DNA of 64,000 nucleotides from Clostridium sardiniense (GCF_016907995.1 NZ_JAFBDA010000015.1:1-64000); one strand, 5' to 3'. Shown: positions 44,441 through 55,208, counted from the stretch's first letter. The notes: generated by a model from the sequence alone, not told the origin. A program made the numbers and translations.

Positions 44441-44770
44441 CTATTCTTCATTACATAATTCATAATATCTATTTATATCTTTGATTAAATTTTCTACACT
44501 AAAGTATCTTGCCTCTCTTATATATTCTTTTCCATCTATATATAATAGTATCGCAGGAAAAGTAAATATACTAAAGCTTGCTAAAATTTCATCTGTATTA
44601 AAAGGTGGTATTTCATAAGCAGATATTTTAGGAAAATTCTTTAATGCCACTTCAAGTTTTTCTTTTATTGCACCACAAGCGCTGCATGTTGGTGAAGAAA
44701 AATAAAGTAAAGTTATTCCCTTCTTTTTTAATAAATCTTCAATAGTTTTTTCATCATTTACTATAACCAT
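44441..44770 (-). CDS. Thioredoxin-like protein
   Basis: A 109-residue thioredoxin-fold protein with the redox pair Cys-Ser-Ala-Cys in FSSPTCSACGAIK, then a cis-Pro in FTFPAILLYIDG. Classic thioredoxin has Cys-Gly-Pro-Cys, so this is a divergent relative. ATG 44770 follows AAGGAGATG; the longer frame to 44809 has no ribosome site. Confidence 0.75.
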   Translation of the reverse strand: MVIVNDEKTIEDLLKKKGITLLYFSSPTCSACGAIKEKLEVALKNFPKISAYEIPPFNTDEILASFSIFTFPAILLYIDGKEYIREARYFSVENLIKDINRYYELCNEE

Positions 44771-44894
44771 ATAAACATCTCCTTTACTTAATATTATCAT
44801 AGGTGTCAATGAAGAATTAATTTATATAAGTTTATAATAAATCTTCACATATACAAATATAAATAGAGTTAAGAATAATAAATATAGGTGGATT

Positions 44895-45161
44895 ATGATT
44901 ATAAAAGCAATAACTGTACCAACGCCAAGAAGAATAAAGAAAAAGGTTAAAAATTTTTGTGCAAAAGAAAGGATTGCAATGTATTCTCTCATAGGAGGTG
45001 GTATTTTAACTATATCTCTTACAGATACAGAACTTAAATCTTTATCTATAGGAGGACTTTTATATTGTGGTTTTACTTATGAAGTAATAGAAAGAACAGA
45101 TCCAGAGATATTAAATATGATTTATAAAAATTATATTAGTCCATATCCTAGGTTATATTAA
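44895..45161 (+). CDS. Hypothetical small protein
   Basis: An 88-residue protein with a basic N-terminus (PTPRRIKKKVKNFCAK) and one mildly hydrophobic central stretch (MYSLIGGGILTISL). TAGGTGG precedes the ATG. No family recognised. The 135 bases between it and rarA hold nothing I can identify. Confidence 0.5.
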   Translation: MIIKAITVPTPRRIKKKVKNFCAKERIAMYSLIGGGILTISLTDTELKSLSIGGLLYCGFTYEVIERTDPEILNMIYKNYISPYPRLY

Positions 45162-45305
45162 TATATAACTATTACAGCAATTAACAGTATAATTAATATA
45201 AAGATATAGTTAATATAAGAAATGGATTTGCAATATAAGCTAGATATAATATTAAATAATTATGATATAATTATTTAATATTAAGTTTAGAAAAGAGTGG
45301 AAAGA

Positions 45306-46580
45306 ATGCGTAAACCATTAGCTGAAAAAATAAGACCTAATGAATTAAGTGAAGTATTTGGTCAAAAGCATATACTAGGAGAAAATAAAATTTTAAATAG
45401 AATAATTAAGAGTGGAACTATAAATAATATGATTTTTTATGGACCACCTGGAGTTGGAAAGACTACAGTTGCAAATATTATTTCTAATAAAATAAATAAA
45501 AGGTTTTATAAGTTAAATGCAACTACTGCTTCGTTAAAGGATATACAAGAAATAGGAAAAGAATTAGATACCTTCATGGGTAGAGATGGAGTAGTTCTTT
45601 ATCTAGATGAGATTCAAAATTTTAATAAAAAACAACAACAGTCTCTTCTTGAATACATAGAGGATGGGAGAATAACTTTAATAGCATCTACTACAGAAAA
45701 TCCTTATCATTATATTTTTAAGGCCCTTTTAAGTAGATCTACTATATTTGAATTTAAATCATTAGATGAGGAAGATGTAATTGATGCATTAAAGAGAGCT
45801 GTATTAATTGAAGAAGAAGATTATGAAAATTTAAAAATAATAGTTAGTGATGATGGATATAGATATTTTGCAGCAGCTTCTAATGGTGATGTTAGAAAAG
45901 CATTAAATGGACTTGAAGTTGCAATAAATTCAACTAATCCTAATGAAAATGGAGAAATAATAATAGATTTAGATGTGGCTATAGAAAGTACTCAGACAAA
46001 GGTTGTAGCTTATGATATGAAAGGTGATAGTCACTATGATATATTAAGTGCATTCCAAAAGTCTATAAGAGGAAGTGATCCTAACGCTTCAATTCATTAT
46101 TTAGCAAGACTTATTAAGGCTGGAGATCTAATATCTATATGTAGAAGGCTTCAAGTTATTGCAAGTGAGGATATAGGCCTTGCATATCCACAAGCTGCTA
46201 TGATAGTAAAATCTTTAGTTGATTCTGCAAGGGAGCTTGGATTTCCTGAAGCTAGAATACCCCTTGCTGAAGCAACGATACTCTTAGCTACTAGTCCTAA
46301 ATCAAATAAAGCTTATGTAGCTATAGATTCAGCTTTAAAAGATTTAGAAACTATGAAAATAGATGATATACCAAACACATTAAAGGATGCTCATTATGGT
46401 GGGGCAAAGAGTCTTGGAAGAGGGATAGAATATAAATATCCTCATAATTATGAAAGCTCCTATATAGAACAGCAATACTTACCTAATAATATAAAAAATA
46501 AAAAATATTATACTCCGGGAGATAATAAATTTGAAAAGGGTATTGATAACTATTGGAAGGGTATAAAGGAAAAGAAATAA
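45306..46580 (+). CDS. rarA: Replication-associated recombination protein (AAA+ ATPase)
   Basis: A 424-residue RarA/MgsA ATPase. It has LAEKIRPNELSEVFGQKHI at the start, Walker A GPPGVGKTT, Walker B LDEIQNF, and a C-terminal domain with HYLARLIKAGD and SEDIGLAYP. It acts at stalled replication forks with single-strand binding protein. ATG 45306 is chosen; GTG 45297 is possible, and both have only a weak ribosome site (GGAAAG). Confidence 0.9.
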   Translation: MRKPLAEKIRPNELSEVFGQKHILGENKILNRIIKSGTINNMIFYGPPGVGKTTVANIISNKINKRFYKLNATTASLKDIQEIGKELDTFMGRDGVVLYLDEIQNFNKKQQQSLLEYIEDGRITLIASTTENPYHYIFKALLSRSTIFEFKSLDEEDVIDALKRAVLIEEEDYENLKIIVSDDGYRYFAAASNGDVRKALNGLEVAINSTNPNENGEIIIDLDVAIESTQTKVVAYDMKGDSHYDILSAFQKSIRGSDPNASIHYLARLIKAGDLISICRRLQVIASEDIGLAYPQAAMIVKSLVDSARELGFPEARIPLAEATILLATSPKSNKAYVAIDSALKDLETMKIDDIPNTLKDAHYGGAKSLGRGIEYKYPHNYESSYIEQQYLPNNIKNKKYYTPGDNKFEKGIDNYWKGIKEKK

Positions 46581-46656
46581 TATTAAATATGATAAAAATG
46601 AATTTAATGTGTATTTATAATAGTATTAAATAATTAAGATAGTACAAATTAAAAAT

Positions 46657-46702
46657 AAAGTGAGTATTAACAAATTAAATAGTGTTAGTACTCACTTTTA
46701 TT
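46657..46702 (+). terminator. Terminator after rarA
   Basis: AAAGTGAGTA (46657-46666) pairs with TACTCACTTT (46689-46698), with partial inner pairing, followed by TATTTAT. The rest of the 46700-46960 gap is AT-rich without a gene. Confidence 0.65.
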
Positions 46703-46964
46703 TATGTCGTATATAGTAACTTTAATTACTAAACACTATTAATTTAATGAGTGTAGAAAACTATTGAAGTTTATTTTCTAATAGAATTATTACATAAATC
46801 TATTAGATTATTTGTATTATGATATTAATTAAATTTATCATTTGTATAAGTTGTATTCATAGTAATTTCTTATTTATAAAGATACTTTAAAATATGCAGT
46901 ATAGCAATTTATACTATTATGAAATATATATAATAACTTTTCATAAATTATTTACATAACTTTA

Positions 46965-46998
46965 TTGACAATAACCGAGTGCTTTGGTAAGATATAAT
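46965..46998 (+). promoter_or_regulatory. Promoter/operator of the isc operon
   Basis: TTGACA at 46965-46970 is followed by the partly palindromic ACCGAGTGCTTTGGT (46973-46987), the most GC-rich spot in this gap, then TATAAT at 46993-46998. The 22-base gap is too long for a plain sigma-A promoter, so TAAGAT at 46988 (17 bases) may be the -10 box. The palindrome is a likely binding site for the Rrf2-type regulator encoded next. Confidence 0.5.
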
Positions 46999-47039
46999 CA
47001 TAAATCGTAGTAAGTTACTCTACTTTAAGGGGTGAATCA

Positions 47040-47492
47040 ATGAAACTTTCAACAAAAGGAAGATATGGTGTAAAGGCTATGGTTGATCTTGCAATTAACT
47101 ATGGAGAAGCGCCAGTATCAATAAAAACAATATCAAAGAGACAAAATATATCTGAATATTATTTAGAACAACTTTTTAGTCCCCTTAGAAAAGCAAAGCT
47201 TATAAAAAGTATAAGAGGTGCTCAAGGAGGGTATGTGCTTAATAAAGAACCTAAATATATAAAGGTATCAGATATTATGTATGTTTTAGAAGGTCCTATT
47301 GAAGTGGCAGATTGTATAGATGGTTCAGAATGTAACAATATAGATTGCTGTGCAACTAGGATTCTTTGGAAAAAAATAAAAGATAGCATTGATAGTGTTA
47401 TGGAATCAATAACACTTGAAGATATAGTTAATGATTATGAAATTATAAAGAAAAAGAATCAAGAGTTAAATCTTGTAGATAGAGGTGAATAG
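47040..47492 (+). CDS. iscR: Rrf2 family iron-sulfur regulator, IscR type
   Basis: A 150-residue Rrf2 protein. It has the N-terminal winged helix (MKLSTKGRYGVKAMVDLAINYG, SIKTISKRQNISEYYLEQLFSPL) and the Cys cluster region CIDGSECNNIDCCATRILW near 98-116. Such Cys residues bind a 2Fe-2S cluster in IscR. It is first in iscR-iscS-iscU-mnmA and probably represses the operon when clusters are plentiful. iscS starts 2 bases after its stop. Confidence 0.88.
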   Translation: MKLSTKGRYGVKAMVDLAINYGEAPVSIKTISKRQNISEYYLEQLFSPLRKAKLIKSIRGAQGGYVLNKEPKYIKVSDIMYVLEGPIEVADCIDGSECNNIDCCATRILWKKIKDSIDSVMESITLEDIVNDYEIIKKKNQELNLVDRGE

Positions 47493-47494
47493 AA

Positions 47495-48676
47495 ATGAGA
47501 TCAGTATATATGGATTATGCTGCAACAACATACGTTAAACCAGAAGTTTTAGAAGAAATGCTTCCATACTTCACTAATAAATTCGGGAACCCATCTTCAT
47601 TCTATGGAATATCAAGAGAAACAAAGATGGCAGTAGATAAAGCTAGAGGTCAAGTTGCTAAAGCTTTAAATGCTGATATGAGTGAAATATACTTCACAGG
47701 TGGTGGATCAGAAGCAGATAACTGGGCAATAAAAGGTGTCTGTGCTGCTTATAAAAACAAAGGAAATCATATCATAACAACTAAAGTAGAACACCATGCT
47801 GTATTACATACTTGCCAATACTTAGAAAAGCAAGGTTTTGAAGTTACTTACTTAGATGTTGATGAAGAAGGCTTTATAAGAATAGAAGATCTTAAAAATG
47901 CAATTACAGATAAAACAATATTAGTATCTATAATGTTTGCTAACAATGAAATTGGTACAATAGAGCCGGTAAAAGAAATTGGTAAGATCTGTAGAGATAA
48001 AAAGATTCTATTCCATACAGATGCAGTTCAAGCAATTGGAAATGTTGAAATAGACGTTAAAGATATGAATATTGACTTATTATCACTTGCAGGTCATAAG
48101 ATTTATGGACCAAAGGGAATAGGCGCACTTTATGTAAGAAAAGGTGTTAGAATACACAACCTAATCCACGGTGGTGGTCAAGAAAGAAATAGAAGAGCTG
48201 GAACAGAAAATATAGCTGGAATAGTTGGACTTGGAAGAGCGATTGAACTTGCAACAAACAACTTAGAAGAACATGCTAAGAACATGACTGCTCTAAGAGA
48301 TAGATTAATAGAAGGCTTATTAAGAGTTCCTTATACAAGATTAAATGGACCAAGAGGAGATAAGAGACTTCCAGGTAACGTAAATGTTTCATTTGAATTC
48401 ATAGAAGGAGAATCAATACTACTTTCATTAGACTTTGAAGGAGTATGTGCATCAAGTGGTAGTGCTTGTACATCTGGATCATTAGATCCTTCACATGTAT
48501 TACTTGCTATAGGATTACCTCATGAAAAAGCTCATGGATCATTAAGATTAACATTAGGTGATGGATCAACTGAAGAAGACGTAGATTATGTTTTAGAAGT
48601 TGTACCACCAATTATAGAAAGACTTAGAAAGATGTCACCATTATGGACTGACTTTATTAAGAAGGGAGAAAATTAA
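47495..48676 (+). CDS. iscS: Cysteine desulfurase
   Basis: A 393-residue PLP enzyme of the NifS/IscS group. It has the PLP Lys in SLAGHKIYGPKG, His in TKVEHHAVLHT, and the active Cys in SSGSACTSGSL. It supplies sulfur for iron-sulfur clusters (IscU) and for tRNA thiolation (MnmA), both encoded just downstream. Confidence 0.95.
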   Translation: MRSVYMDYAATTYVKPEVLEEMLPYFTNKFGNPSSFYGISRETKMAVDKARGQVAKALNADMSEIYFTGGGSEADNWAIKGVCAAYKNKGNHIITTKVEHHAVLHTCQYLEKQGFEVTYLDVDEEGFIRIEDLKNAITDKTILVSIMFANNEIGTIEPVKEIGKICRDKKILFHTDAVQAIGNVEIDVKDMNIDLLSLAGHKIYGPKGIGALYVRKGVRIHNLIHGGGQERNRRAGTENIAGIVGLGRAIELATNNLEEHAKNMTALRDRLIEGLLRVPYTRLNGPRGDKRLPGNVNVSFEFIEGESILLSLDFEGVCASSGSACTSGSLDPSHVLLAIGLPHEKAHGSLRLTLGDGSTEEDVDYVLEVVPPIIERLRKMSPLWTDFIKKGEN

Positions 48677-48678
48677 TT

Positions 48679-49113
48679 ATGATATATAGTGAAAAGGTAA
48701 TGGATCACTTTAGAAATCCAAGAAATGTAGGAATTATAGAAGATGCAAATGGTATAGGAGAAGTTGGAAACGCTAAATGCGGAGATATCATGAGAGTATA
48801 TCTTAAGATAGAAGATAATAAGATTTTAGATGCTAAGTTTGAAACATTTGGTTGTGGATCAGCAATAGCTTCATCATCAATGGCTACAGATTTAATTAAA
48901 GGAAAGACAATTGAAGAAGCTTGGGAACTTACAAACAAAGCAGTTGCAGAAGCTTTAGATGGACTTCCACCAGTAAAAATGCACTGTTCAGTTTTAGCTG
49001 AAGAAGCAATCCACAAAGCTATAAACGACTATAGAAAAAAAGAAGGTTTAGAAGCTTGGGATTTTGAAGAGCACGGAGACGATTTACACGACCACATTCA
49101 CGGAGAAGAATAG
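48679..49113 (+). CDS. iscU: Iron-sulfur cluster scaffold protein
   Basis: A 144-residue IscU/NifU N-type scaffold. The three Cys ligands are in [21 protein letters not shown] and [10 protein letters not shown]. The C-terminus ends in a His/Asp-rich tail ([13 protein letters not shown]), which may bind metal. It lies 2 bases after iscS. Confidence 0.95.
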   Translation: MIYSEKVMDHFRNPRNVGIIEDANGIGEVGNAKCGDIMRVYLKIEDNKILDAKFETFGCGSAIASSSMATDLIKGKTIEEAWELTNKAVAEALDGLPPVKMHCSVLAEEAIHKAINDYRKKEGLEAWDFEEHGDDLHDHIHGEE

Positions 49114-49121
49114 GTGATATA

Positions 49122-50201
49122 ATGGAAAAGAAAAAGGTTGTTGTAGGTATGAGCGGCGGAGTTGATAGCTCCGTCGCTGCTTACCTTTTAAAGAAACAAG
49201 GATATGATGTAATAGGCATTACTATGAAACTTTGGCAAGGAGATAAAGAATACGAAGAAAAAGAAGGTGGATGCTGTTCTCTATCATCTGTAGAGGATGC
49301 TAGAAGAGTTTGTGAAAAATTAGATATACCTTTCTACGTATTAAACTTCAAAGATTCATTTAAAGAGAATGTAATTAAATATTTTGTCCAAGAATACATA
49401 GATGGAAAGACACCAAATCCATGTATTGCTTGTAATAAACACTTAAAGTTTGATGAACTTCTAAGAAAAGCAAGAGGAATAGGTGCAGAGTATGTTGCGA
49501 CAGGTCATTATGCGAAGATTGAAGAAAGAGATGGAAGACATCTTTTAATAAGATCTGATGATGATAGAAAAGATCAGACATATGCTTTATATAATTTTAC
49601 GCAAGATCAATTAGCACATACATTAATGCCATGTGGTGAATTCACTAAAGATAAAATAAGAGAAATTGCAAAAGAGATAGGGCTAGCTGTTCATAATAAG
49701 AAAGACAGTGAAGAAATATGTTTTATTCCTGATAATAATCATGGAAGATTTATAAAAGAAGAGCGTCCAAAGGCAGTTAAACCAGGTAATTTTGTAGATA
49801 GTAAAGGTAATATACTAGGACAACATAAAGGAATAGTATACTATACTATAGGTCAAAGAAAAGGTCTTGGAATAGCACTTGGAAAGCCTGTATTTGTAAC
49901 AGATATAAGACCTAAGACTAATGAAGTTGTTTTAGGATCTGAAGAATCTATCTTTAAAACAGATTTAGTTGCAAAGGATGTAAACTTTATTCCCTTTGAT
50001 GAATTAAAGGGTGATATGAATGTTCAAGCAAAGGTTAGATATGCAGCAAAACCTGCAGATGCAGTAATTTCACCTCTTCCAAATGGAAAGATTAAGGTGT
50101 CATTTAAAGATAAGCAAAGAGCAATAACAAAAGGTCAATCAGTAGTGTTTTATGATGGCCAAATTGTTGTTGGCGGTGGAATAATCGAAGGATTAGCATA
50201 A
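49122..50201 (+). CDS. mnmA: tRNA-specific 2-thiouridylase
   Basis: A 359-residue enzyme. It has the PP-loop [14 protein letters not shown], Cys in [12 protein letters not shown] and the second catalytic Cys in [11 protein letters not shown]. It puts the 2-thio group on wobble uridine of tRNA-Lys, -Glu and -Gln, using sulfur from IscS. Last gene of the isc operon. Confidence 0.95.
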   Translation: MEKKKVVVGMSGGVDSSVAAYLLKKQGYDVIGITMKLWQGDKEYEEKEGGCCSLSSVEDARRVCEKLDIPFYVLNFKDSFKENVIKYFVQEYIDGKTPNPCIACNKHLKFDELLRKARGIGAEYVATGHYAKIEERDGRHLLIRSDDDRKDQTYALYNFTQDQLAHTLMPCGEFTKDKIREIAKEIGLAVHNKKDSEEICFIPDNNHGRFIKEERPKAVKPGNFVDSKGNILGQHKGIVYYTIGQRKGLGIALGKPVFVTDIRPKTNEVVLGSEESIFKTDLVAKDVNFIPFDELKGDMNVQAKVRYAAKPADAVISPLPNGKIKVSFKDKQRAITKGQSVVFYDGQIVVGGGIIEGLA

Positions 50202-50206
50202 ATTTT

Positions 50207-50238
50207 AAGACTAGAGAATTTTCTCTAGTCTTTTTTGT
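50207..50238 (+). terminator. Terminator of the isc-mnmA operon
   Basis: AAGACTAGAGAA and TTCTCTAGTCTT (50207-50218 with 50221-50232), a minimal loop, and T residues. Confidence 0.8.
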
Positions 50239-50332
50239 TTATATACAATTAATGTATCAATATATTTTATCTTTAAGTTTAAAAATGGAAATAATGGGTA
50301 AGCTAAGTATATTAAGGTTAGGAGGGTTAATT

Positions 50333-50827
50333 ATGCTTAGAAGCAAGGATTTCTATATGAAGAGTGTTTATGATGTTAATGGTAAAAAAATAGGAATTGT
50401 AGAGGACCTTTTTATTAACTTTTTTGAAGGAAAAATCATTGGAATTAATATTTCTAATTATTCGTTATTCTCTAAAAAGAACTTCATTAATTGTGAGGAT
50501 ATTATATCTATAGATAAAGACATTGTCGTAAGAAAAAGTATTCAAGGGGGTGGGCTTAAGTTAAAGAGTGTTAAAGGTATGGAGATAATTGATTTAAATG
50601 GTGATATAAGAGGGGTAATGGAAGATCTGATAATTGAAGAAAATGATTTTTCAATTAAGGGTATACTGGTTAGTACTGGGGTCATAGAAAGACTTTTAAA
50701 AGGAAAAGATATTTTGCTTGTAAATGAATGCATTTTAGGTGAAGAATATATATTATATATTGGCAAAAGTGGTGTAACGTTAAAAGCTATGCCTAGAAAG
50801 GGAGAGAAAAATGAGATTTCCAATTAA
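50333..50827 (+). CDS. PRC-barrel domain protein (YrrD-like)
   Basis: A 164-residue protein with two PRC-barrel repeats: MLRSKDFYMKSVYDVNGKKIG and, in the second half, KGMEIIDLNGDIRGV. PRC barrels bind RNA or proteins in other systems. The start is ATG 50333 after AGGAGGGT; upstream codons to 50252 have no ribosome site. It overlaps the next gene by 17 bases. Confidence 0.75.
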   Translation: MLRSKDFYMKSVYDVNGKKIGIVEDLFINFFEGKIIGINISNYSLFSKKNFINCEDIISIDKDIVVRKSIQGGGLKLKSVKGMEIIDLNGDIRGVMEDLIIEENDFSIKGILVSTGVIERLLKGKDILLVNECILGEEYILYIGKSGVTLKAMPRKGEKNEISN

Positions 50828-51842
50828 AAATAAATCATTAATGATAAGAATATTTATAGTAATCTTCTTAATCCTAGCGGTAGTTTTATATTTTAATTGG
50901 AGTGTATTTAGAGATGTAGTAAATATAATAATTATATCAGCAATATTAGCTTACGTTCTAAAGCCACTAAGAGATTTTCTTTCTGATAAATGGATGATAT
51001 CAAAGAGAACATCAACACTTATAGTTATGCTTGGGATATGCTTTTTAATAGTATTATTATTTTCAATATTAATACCAAAATTTATGAAAGAAATGGGTAA
51101 CTCCGTAACTATAATAGATGAACTATCAGATTACTTGAATAATATAGGAGAAAAAATAAAAGCAAATGACTCATCCATTGCAATTACAATATATGAAGAA
51201 TTAGAAGTAAAGTTATGGGGCGGTATCATGGCATTATCTCACAGTGCTATAAACTGGATTATAAACTTTACAAGTAATATAGTATCAATAGCAATTATAC
51301 CTATAGTTGCATACTATTTTTTATCTGATGGAGATAGTGTATCAAATAAAATGTATTTATTAATCCCTATTGAAAAAAGAAATATAACTAGAGAAATCAT
51401 AAATGATGTAAATTTACTTCTTGAAAGATATATAATAAGTCAAGTGATGCTTTCTTTAGCAACTGGAGTTATGTGTTTTATCTTATTTTTATCTTTAGGT
51501 GTTAAATTTCCTCTCATACTATCCATAATAAATGGAGTATTTAACATTGTACCATATTTTGGAGCATTTTTTGGAGGAATACCAGCTGTTCTGATAGCCT
51601 TTGTTGATTCTCCGGTTAAGGCTTTGTGGGTTGTGATTGGAATATTAGTAATTCAACAGATAGAAGGAAATATATTAGCTCCAAAAATAACAGCAGATAG
51701 TACTAACATACACCCTCTAATAATTATCATATTATTACTAATAGGTGAGAAGGCTGGAGGCGTAGCAGGGATGATTCTAGCTGTACCTATAGGGGTAATA
51801 CTAAAGGTAATATATGATGATCTAAATTACTACTTGTTTTAA
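50811..51842 (+). CDS. AI-2E family transporter
   Basis: A 343-residue membrane protein of the UPF0118/AI-2E exporter family. It has an N-terminal pair of helices, the middle soluble part (DELSDYLNNIGEKIK) and C-terminal helices with NGVFNIVPYFGAFFGGIPAV and ILAPKITADSTNIHP. Members move autoinducer-2, Na+ or other small solutes; the substrate is unknown here. Translationally coupled to the PRC-barrel gene. It lies just upstream of the alaS leader, as in other Firmicutes. Confidence 0.82.
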   Translation: MRFPIKNKSLMIRIFIVIFLILAVVLYFNWSVFRDVVNIIIISAILAYVLKPLRDFLSDKWMISKRTSTLIVMLGICFLIVLLFSILIPKFMKEMGNSVTIIDELSDYLNNIGEKIKANDSSIAITIYEELEVKLWGGIMALSHSAINWIINFTSNIVSIAIIPIVAYYFLSDGDSVSNKMYLLIPIEKRNITREIINDVNLLLERYIISQVMLSLATGVMCFILFLSLGVKFPLILSIINGVFNIVPYFGAFFGGIPAVLIAFVDSPVKALWVVIGILVIQQIEGNILAPKITADSTNIHPLIIIILLLIGEKAGGVAGMILAVPIGVILKVIYDDLNYYLF

Positions 51843-51886
51843 CATATGTATATTTGTAGAAAAACAACAAATAATTATTAAAAATA

Positions 51887-51915
51887 TTGACATATTTAAG
51901 TATATAAAATATAAT
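51887..51915 (+). promoter_or_regulatory. Sigma-A promoter of alaS
   Basis: TTGACA (51887-51892), 17 bases, TATAAT (51910-51915): a consensus promoter in front of the T-box leader. Confidence 0.8.
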
Positions 51916-51929
51916 TTCTTTAGTAAATT

Positions 51930-52138
51930 GAATATTTAGCTATGACTGGGATGAGTAGATTTGAATTTGTTTTTTAGAGAGGAAGTGGATGGTGAAAACT
52001 TCTAAATAGATCATTTTGAAGCTACCCATGAGCTATAACCATTTAAAGAGATGTAAATTAATTTTACATAATTAGGGTGGTACCGCGGAAGAGTTAGCTT
52101 TCGTCCCTTGTTTATATTCTGGGATGAGGGCTTTTTTT
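51930..52138 (+). ncRNA. T-box riboswitch (Ala) of alaS
   Basis: The leader carries the T-box core AGGGTGGTACCGCGG (52074-52088) and a terminator stem with GCTTTCGTCCC / GGGATGAGGGC (about 52097-52131), followed by seven T. A GGTG loop motif and the candidate specifier GCT at 52021-52023, followed by A, fit tRNA-Ala. Uncharged tRNA-Ala would favour read-through into alaS. Confidence 0.9.
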
Positions 52139-52159
52139 ATTGTAATGGAGGTAAGATAT

Positions 52160-54805
52160 ATGAAGTATATGGGAACAAATGAGCTTAGAGAAGCTTATTT
52201 AAGATTTTTTGAAGGTAAGGATCATTTAAGACTAAAGAGTTTTCCTTTAGTTCCAAAAAATGATAAGAGTTTATTATTAATTAATGCAGGTATGGCACCA
52301 CTTAAGCCATATTTCACAGGTTTACAAGAACCACCAAAGAAGAGAATTACAACATGCCAAAAATGTATAAGAACAGGAGATATCGAGAATGTAGGTAAGA
52401 CTTCAAGACACGGTACTTTCTTTGAAATGCTTGGTAACTTCTCTTTTGGAGACTATTTTAAAGAAGAAGTAATTCCATGGGCTTGGGAATTCATAACAGA
52501 AGTATTAAAAATGCCAAAGGATAAATTATATGTAACAATATATTTAGATGATGATGAAGCATTTGAAATATGGAAAAACAAAACTGATATAGATACAAGC
52601 AGAATATTTAGACTTGGAAAAGAAGATAACTTCTGGGAACATGGTGCAGGTCCATGTGGTCCATGTACAGAGATTCACTTTGAGAGAGGTGTAGATGTAG
52701 AACCAGTTAAGACTGCTGAAGAATTTGTAAAGGCTAGTGATGAAGATAGAATAATAGAATTCTGGAACTTAGTATTTACACAATTTGATGGAGATGGAAA
52801 AGGTAATTATGAAAGATTACAAAATCCTAACATAGATACAGGAATGGGTCTTGAAAGACTTGCTACATTAATGCAAGGTGTTGAAAATATATTTGAAATA
52901 GATACTGTTAAAAATATATTAGGTAGAGTTTCAGAACTTGCAGGTGTTAGATATGGAGAAGACGCTACAAAAGATGTATCACTTAGAATAATAACAGACC
53001 ACGTTAAGTCAGTTACTATGATGATTTCAGATGGTGTTCAGCCAAGTAATGAAGGAAGAGGATATGTACTTAGAAGACTTCTAAGAAGAGCTGCAAGACA
53101 TGGAAGAGTTCTTGGAATAAAAGAATTATTCTTAAAGGATATAGTAGAATCAGTAGTTGAAAACTATGGCGTTGAATATGATGAACTTATTGCTAAAAAA
53201 GATTACATTGAAAAAATTGTTACATTGGAAGAAGAAAGATTTAATGAAACAATAGATTCAGGAATGGGAATACTTTTAGGATACATTGAAGAACTAGAAA
53301 AAGAAAATAAGAATGTATTAAGTGGAGAAAAAGCATTTAAGTTATATGATACTTATGGATTCCCTTATGAATTAACAGAAGAAATATTAGAAGAAAAAAA
53401 TATCACAATAGACAGAGAAGCTTTTGATAAAGAAATGCAAGAGCAAAGAGAAAGAGCTAGAAGTGCTAGAGGAGAATTCACTTACATGGGAAGTGAAGAA
53501 ACACCAATAAATTTAGTTGATAGTGATATAGAGTGTGAATTCGTAGGATATGACAAGAATGAAGCTGTTGGAAAGATAGTATTCTTAGCAACAGATGAAG
53601 CAGTTGTAGAAGAATTAAAAGAAGGACAAAAAGGATATATTGTTACTGACAAGACACCTTTCTATGCAGAAATGGGAGGTCAAGTAGGTGACAAGGGTAC
53701 TATAAAGGGTCATGATTTTGAAGCTTATGTATATAACACTAAGAATAATGTTGGTGGAAAAACTATTCATTATGTAAAAATCAATAATGGAATAGTAAAA
53801 TTAAATGAAGAAGCAGAATTAAAGATAGATGTAAAGAGAAGAAATAATATACGTAAAAATCATACAGCAACTCATATGCTACATGAAGCACTAAAAGAAG
53901 TTTTAGGAGATCATGTTAACCAAGCTGGATCATTTGTTGATGATGAAAGATTAAGATTTGACTTTACTCACTTCCAAGGCTTAACTGAAGAAGAGCTTCA
54001 AAAAGCAGAAAATTTAGTTAATGAAAAGATAATGGAAGTATATAGCGTTGATACAGATCTTATGACATTAGAAGAGGCAAGAGAAAAGGGTGCTATGGCT
54101 TTATTTGATGATAAATATGGAGATAAGGTTAGAGTTGTATCAGTTGGAGATTATTCAATGGAACTTTGTGGAGGAACTCACGTTTTAAACTCAGGGGAAA
54201 TTGGATTATTTAAAATAGTTAATGAAGCTGGAGTTGCAGCAGGAGTAAGAAGAATAGAAGCATTAACAGGATTTGCAGCAATAAAGTATGTTGAAGAGAA
54301 GCAAAAAATGCTAAAGGAAGCATGTGTTGCATTAAAATGTAATGAAAAAGAAATAATAAATAAGATTTCTACTCAAACAGCAGAAATAAAAGAAAAAGAA
54401 AAAGAAATTGCAGAATTAAAATCAAAACTTACAAGCGGTGCTGAAGATGATATATTAAATTCAGCTAGAGATATAAATGGTATTACTGCAATAGCATATG
54501 CATTAGAAGATGTTGATGGAAATGCATTAAGAGACTTAGGGGATAAGATAAGAAATAAGGCTCCAAAATCAGTAGTTGTATTAATAAGTAAAGTAAGTGA
54601 TAAGGTAAATCTAGTTGCAATGGCAAGTAAAGATGCAGTAGCATCAGGAATTCATTGTGGTAAAATAATTAAAGAAGTAGCATCAGTAGTTGGTGGCGGT
54701 GGAGGTGGAAGACCTGACATGGCTCAAGCTGGTGGAAAGCTTCCTGAAAAAATAAATGAAGCTATCGATAAATCATATTATGTAATTGAAACTTTAGTAA
54801 AATAG
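52160..54805 (+). CDS. alaS: Alanyl-tRNA synthetase
   Basis: An 881-residue class II synthetase. It has the aminoacylation domain ([26 protein letters not shown]), the editing domain with zinc-type ligands [11 protein letters not shown] and CGGTHV, a coiled-coil (about 715-760), and the C-terminal glycine-rich [18 protein letters not shown] 52160 follows TGGAGGT; the ATG at 52124 lies in the T-box terminator and is rejected. Confidence 0.95.
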   Translation: MKYMGTNELREAYLRFFEGKDHLRLKSFPLVPKNDKSLLLINAGMAPLKPYFTGLQEPPKKRITTCQKCIRTGDIENVGKTSRHGTFFEMLGNFSFGDYFKEEVIPWAWEFITEVLKMPKDKLYVTIYLDDDEAFEIWKNKTDIDTSRIFRLGKEDNFWEHGAGPCGPCTEIHFERGVDVEPVKTAEEFVKASDEDRIIEFWNLVFTQFDGDGKGNYERLQNPNIDTGMGLERLATLMQGVENIFEIDTVKNILGRVSELAGVRYGEDATKDVSLRIITDHVKSVTMMISDGVQPSNEGRGYVLRRLLRRAARHGRVLGIKELFLKDIVESVVENYGVEYDELIAKKDYIEKIVTLEEERFNETIDSGMGILLGYIEELEKENKNVLSGEKAFKLYDTYGFPYELTEEILEEKNITIDREAFDKEMQEQRERARSARGEFTYMGSEETPINLVDSDIECEFVGYDKNEAVGKIVFLATDEAVVEELKEGQKGYIVTDKTPFYAEMGGQVGDKGTIKGHDFEAYVYNTKNNVGGKTIHYVKINNGIVKLNEEAELKIDVKRRNNIRKNHTATHMLHEALKEVLGDHVNQAGSFVDDERLRFDFTHFQGLTEEELQKAENLVNEKIMEVYSVDTDLMTLEEAREKGAMALFDDKYGDKVRVVSVGDYSMELCGGTHVLNSGEIGLFKIVNEAGVAAGVRRIEALTGFAAIKYVEEKQKMLKEACVALKCNEKEIINKISTQTAEIKEKEKEIAELKSKLTSGAEDDILNSARDINGITAIAYALEDVDGNALRDLGDKIRNKAPKSVVVLISKVSDKVNLVAMASKDAVASGIHCGKIIKEVASVVGGGGGGRPDMAQAGGKLPEKINEAIDKSYYVIETLVK

Positions 54806-54916
54806 TGTACTTTTAAAAAGATATGGGTTATAATTATTTTATAAGATATGAATATAAAAGAATAAATATGGAGATTACTATTAATAATATATATAAATTT
54901 CCTTTAACAATAAGGT

Positions 54917-54950
54917 AAGGGGGTGAGCTGCTAGGAAAGCAGCATAGAAT
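54917..54950 (+). promoter_or_regulatory. Structured ribosome site with hairpin before the IreB-family gene
   Basis: An almost perfect anti-16S match AAGGGGGTGA (54917-54926) is 24 bases from the ATG, too far for normal use. Between them a hairpin GCTGCT-AGGAA-AGCAGC (54927-54943) can fold and would leave about 7 bases to the ATG. The loop also holds AGGA. The hairpin may bridge the two. Confidence 0.5.
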
Positions 54951-55208
54951 ATGAGTAATAATTTAGAGCATACAATGCAATTTGATTTATCAAAAAATAA
55001 AGAAGTGCTAACAAAAGCCATTTTAACTGAGGTTTATAATTCGCTTCAAGAGAAGGGGTATAATCCAATTAATCAGCTTGTTGGTTATCTAATATCAGGA
55101 GACCCTACTTACATTACAAATTACAACGGAGCAAGAGCTTTAGTAAGAAAACTTGAAAGAGATGAAATTCTTGAAGAAGTTATAAAATCTTATTTAGAGA
55201 TAAAATAA
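54951..55208 (+). CDS. IreB family (UPF0297) regulatory phosphoprotein
   Basis: An 85-residue protein of the UPF0297/YrzL family with the typical start [13 protein letters not shown] and [20 protein letters not shown] in the middle. In Enterococcus, IreB is the target of the kinase IreK and affects cephalosporin tolerance; a role here is inference. The gene order alaS-this-ruvX-DUF1292 is conserved in Firmicutes. A terminator follows directly. Confidence 0.9.
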   Translation: MSNNLEHTMQFDLSKNKEVLTKAILTEVYNSLQEKGYNPINQLVGYLISGDPTYITNYNGARALVRKLERDEILEEVIKSYLEIK

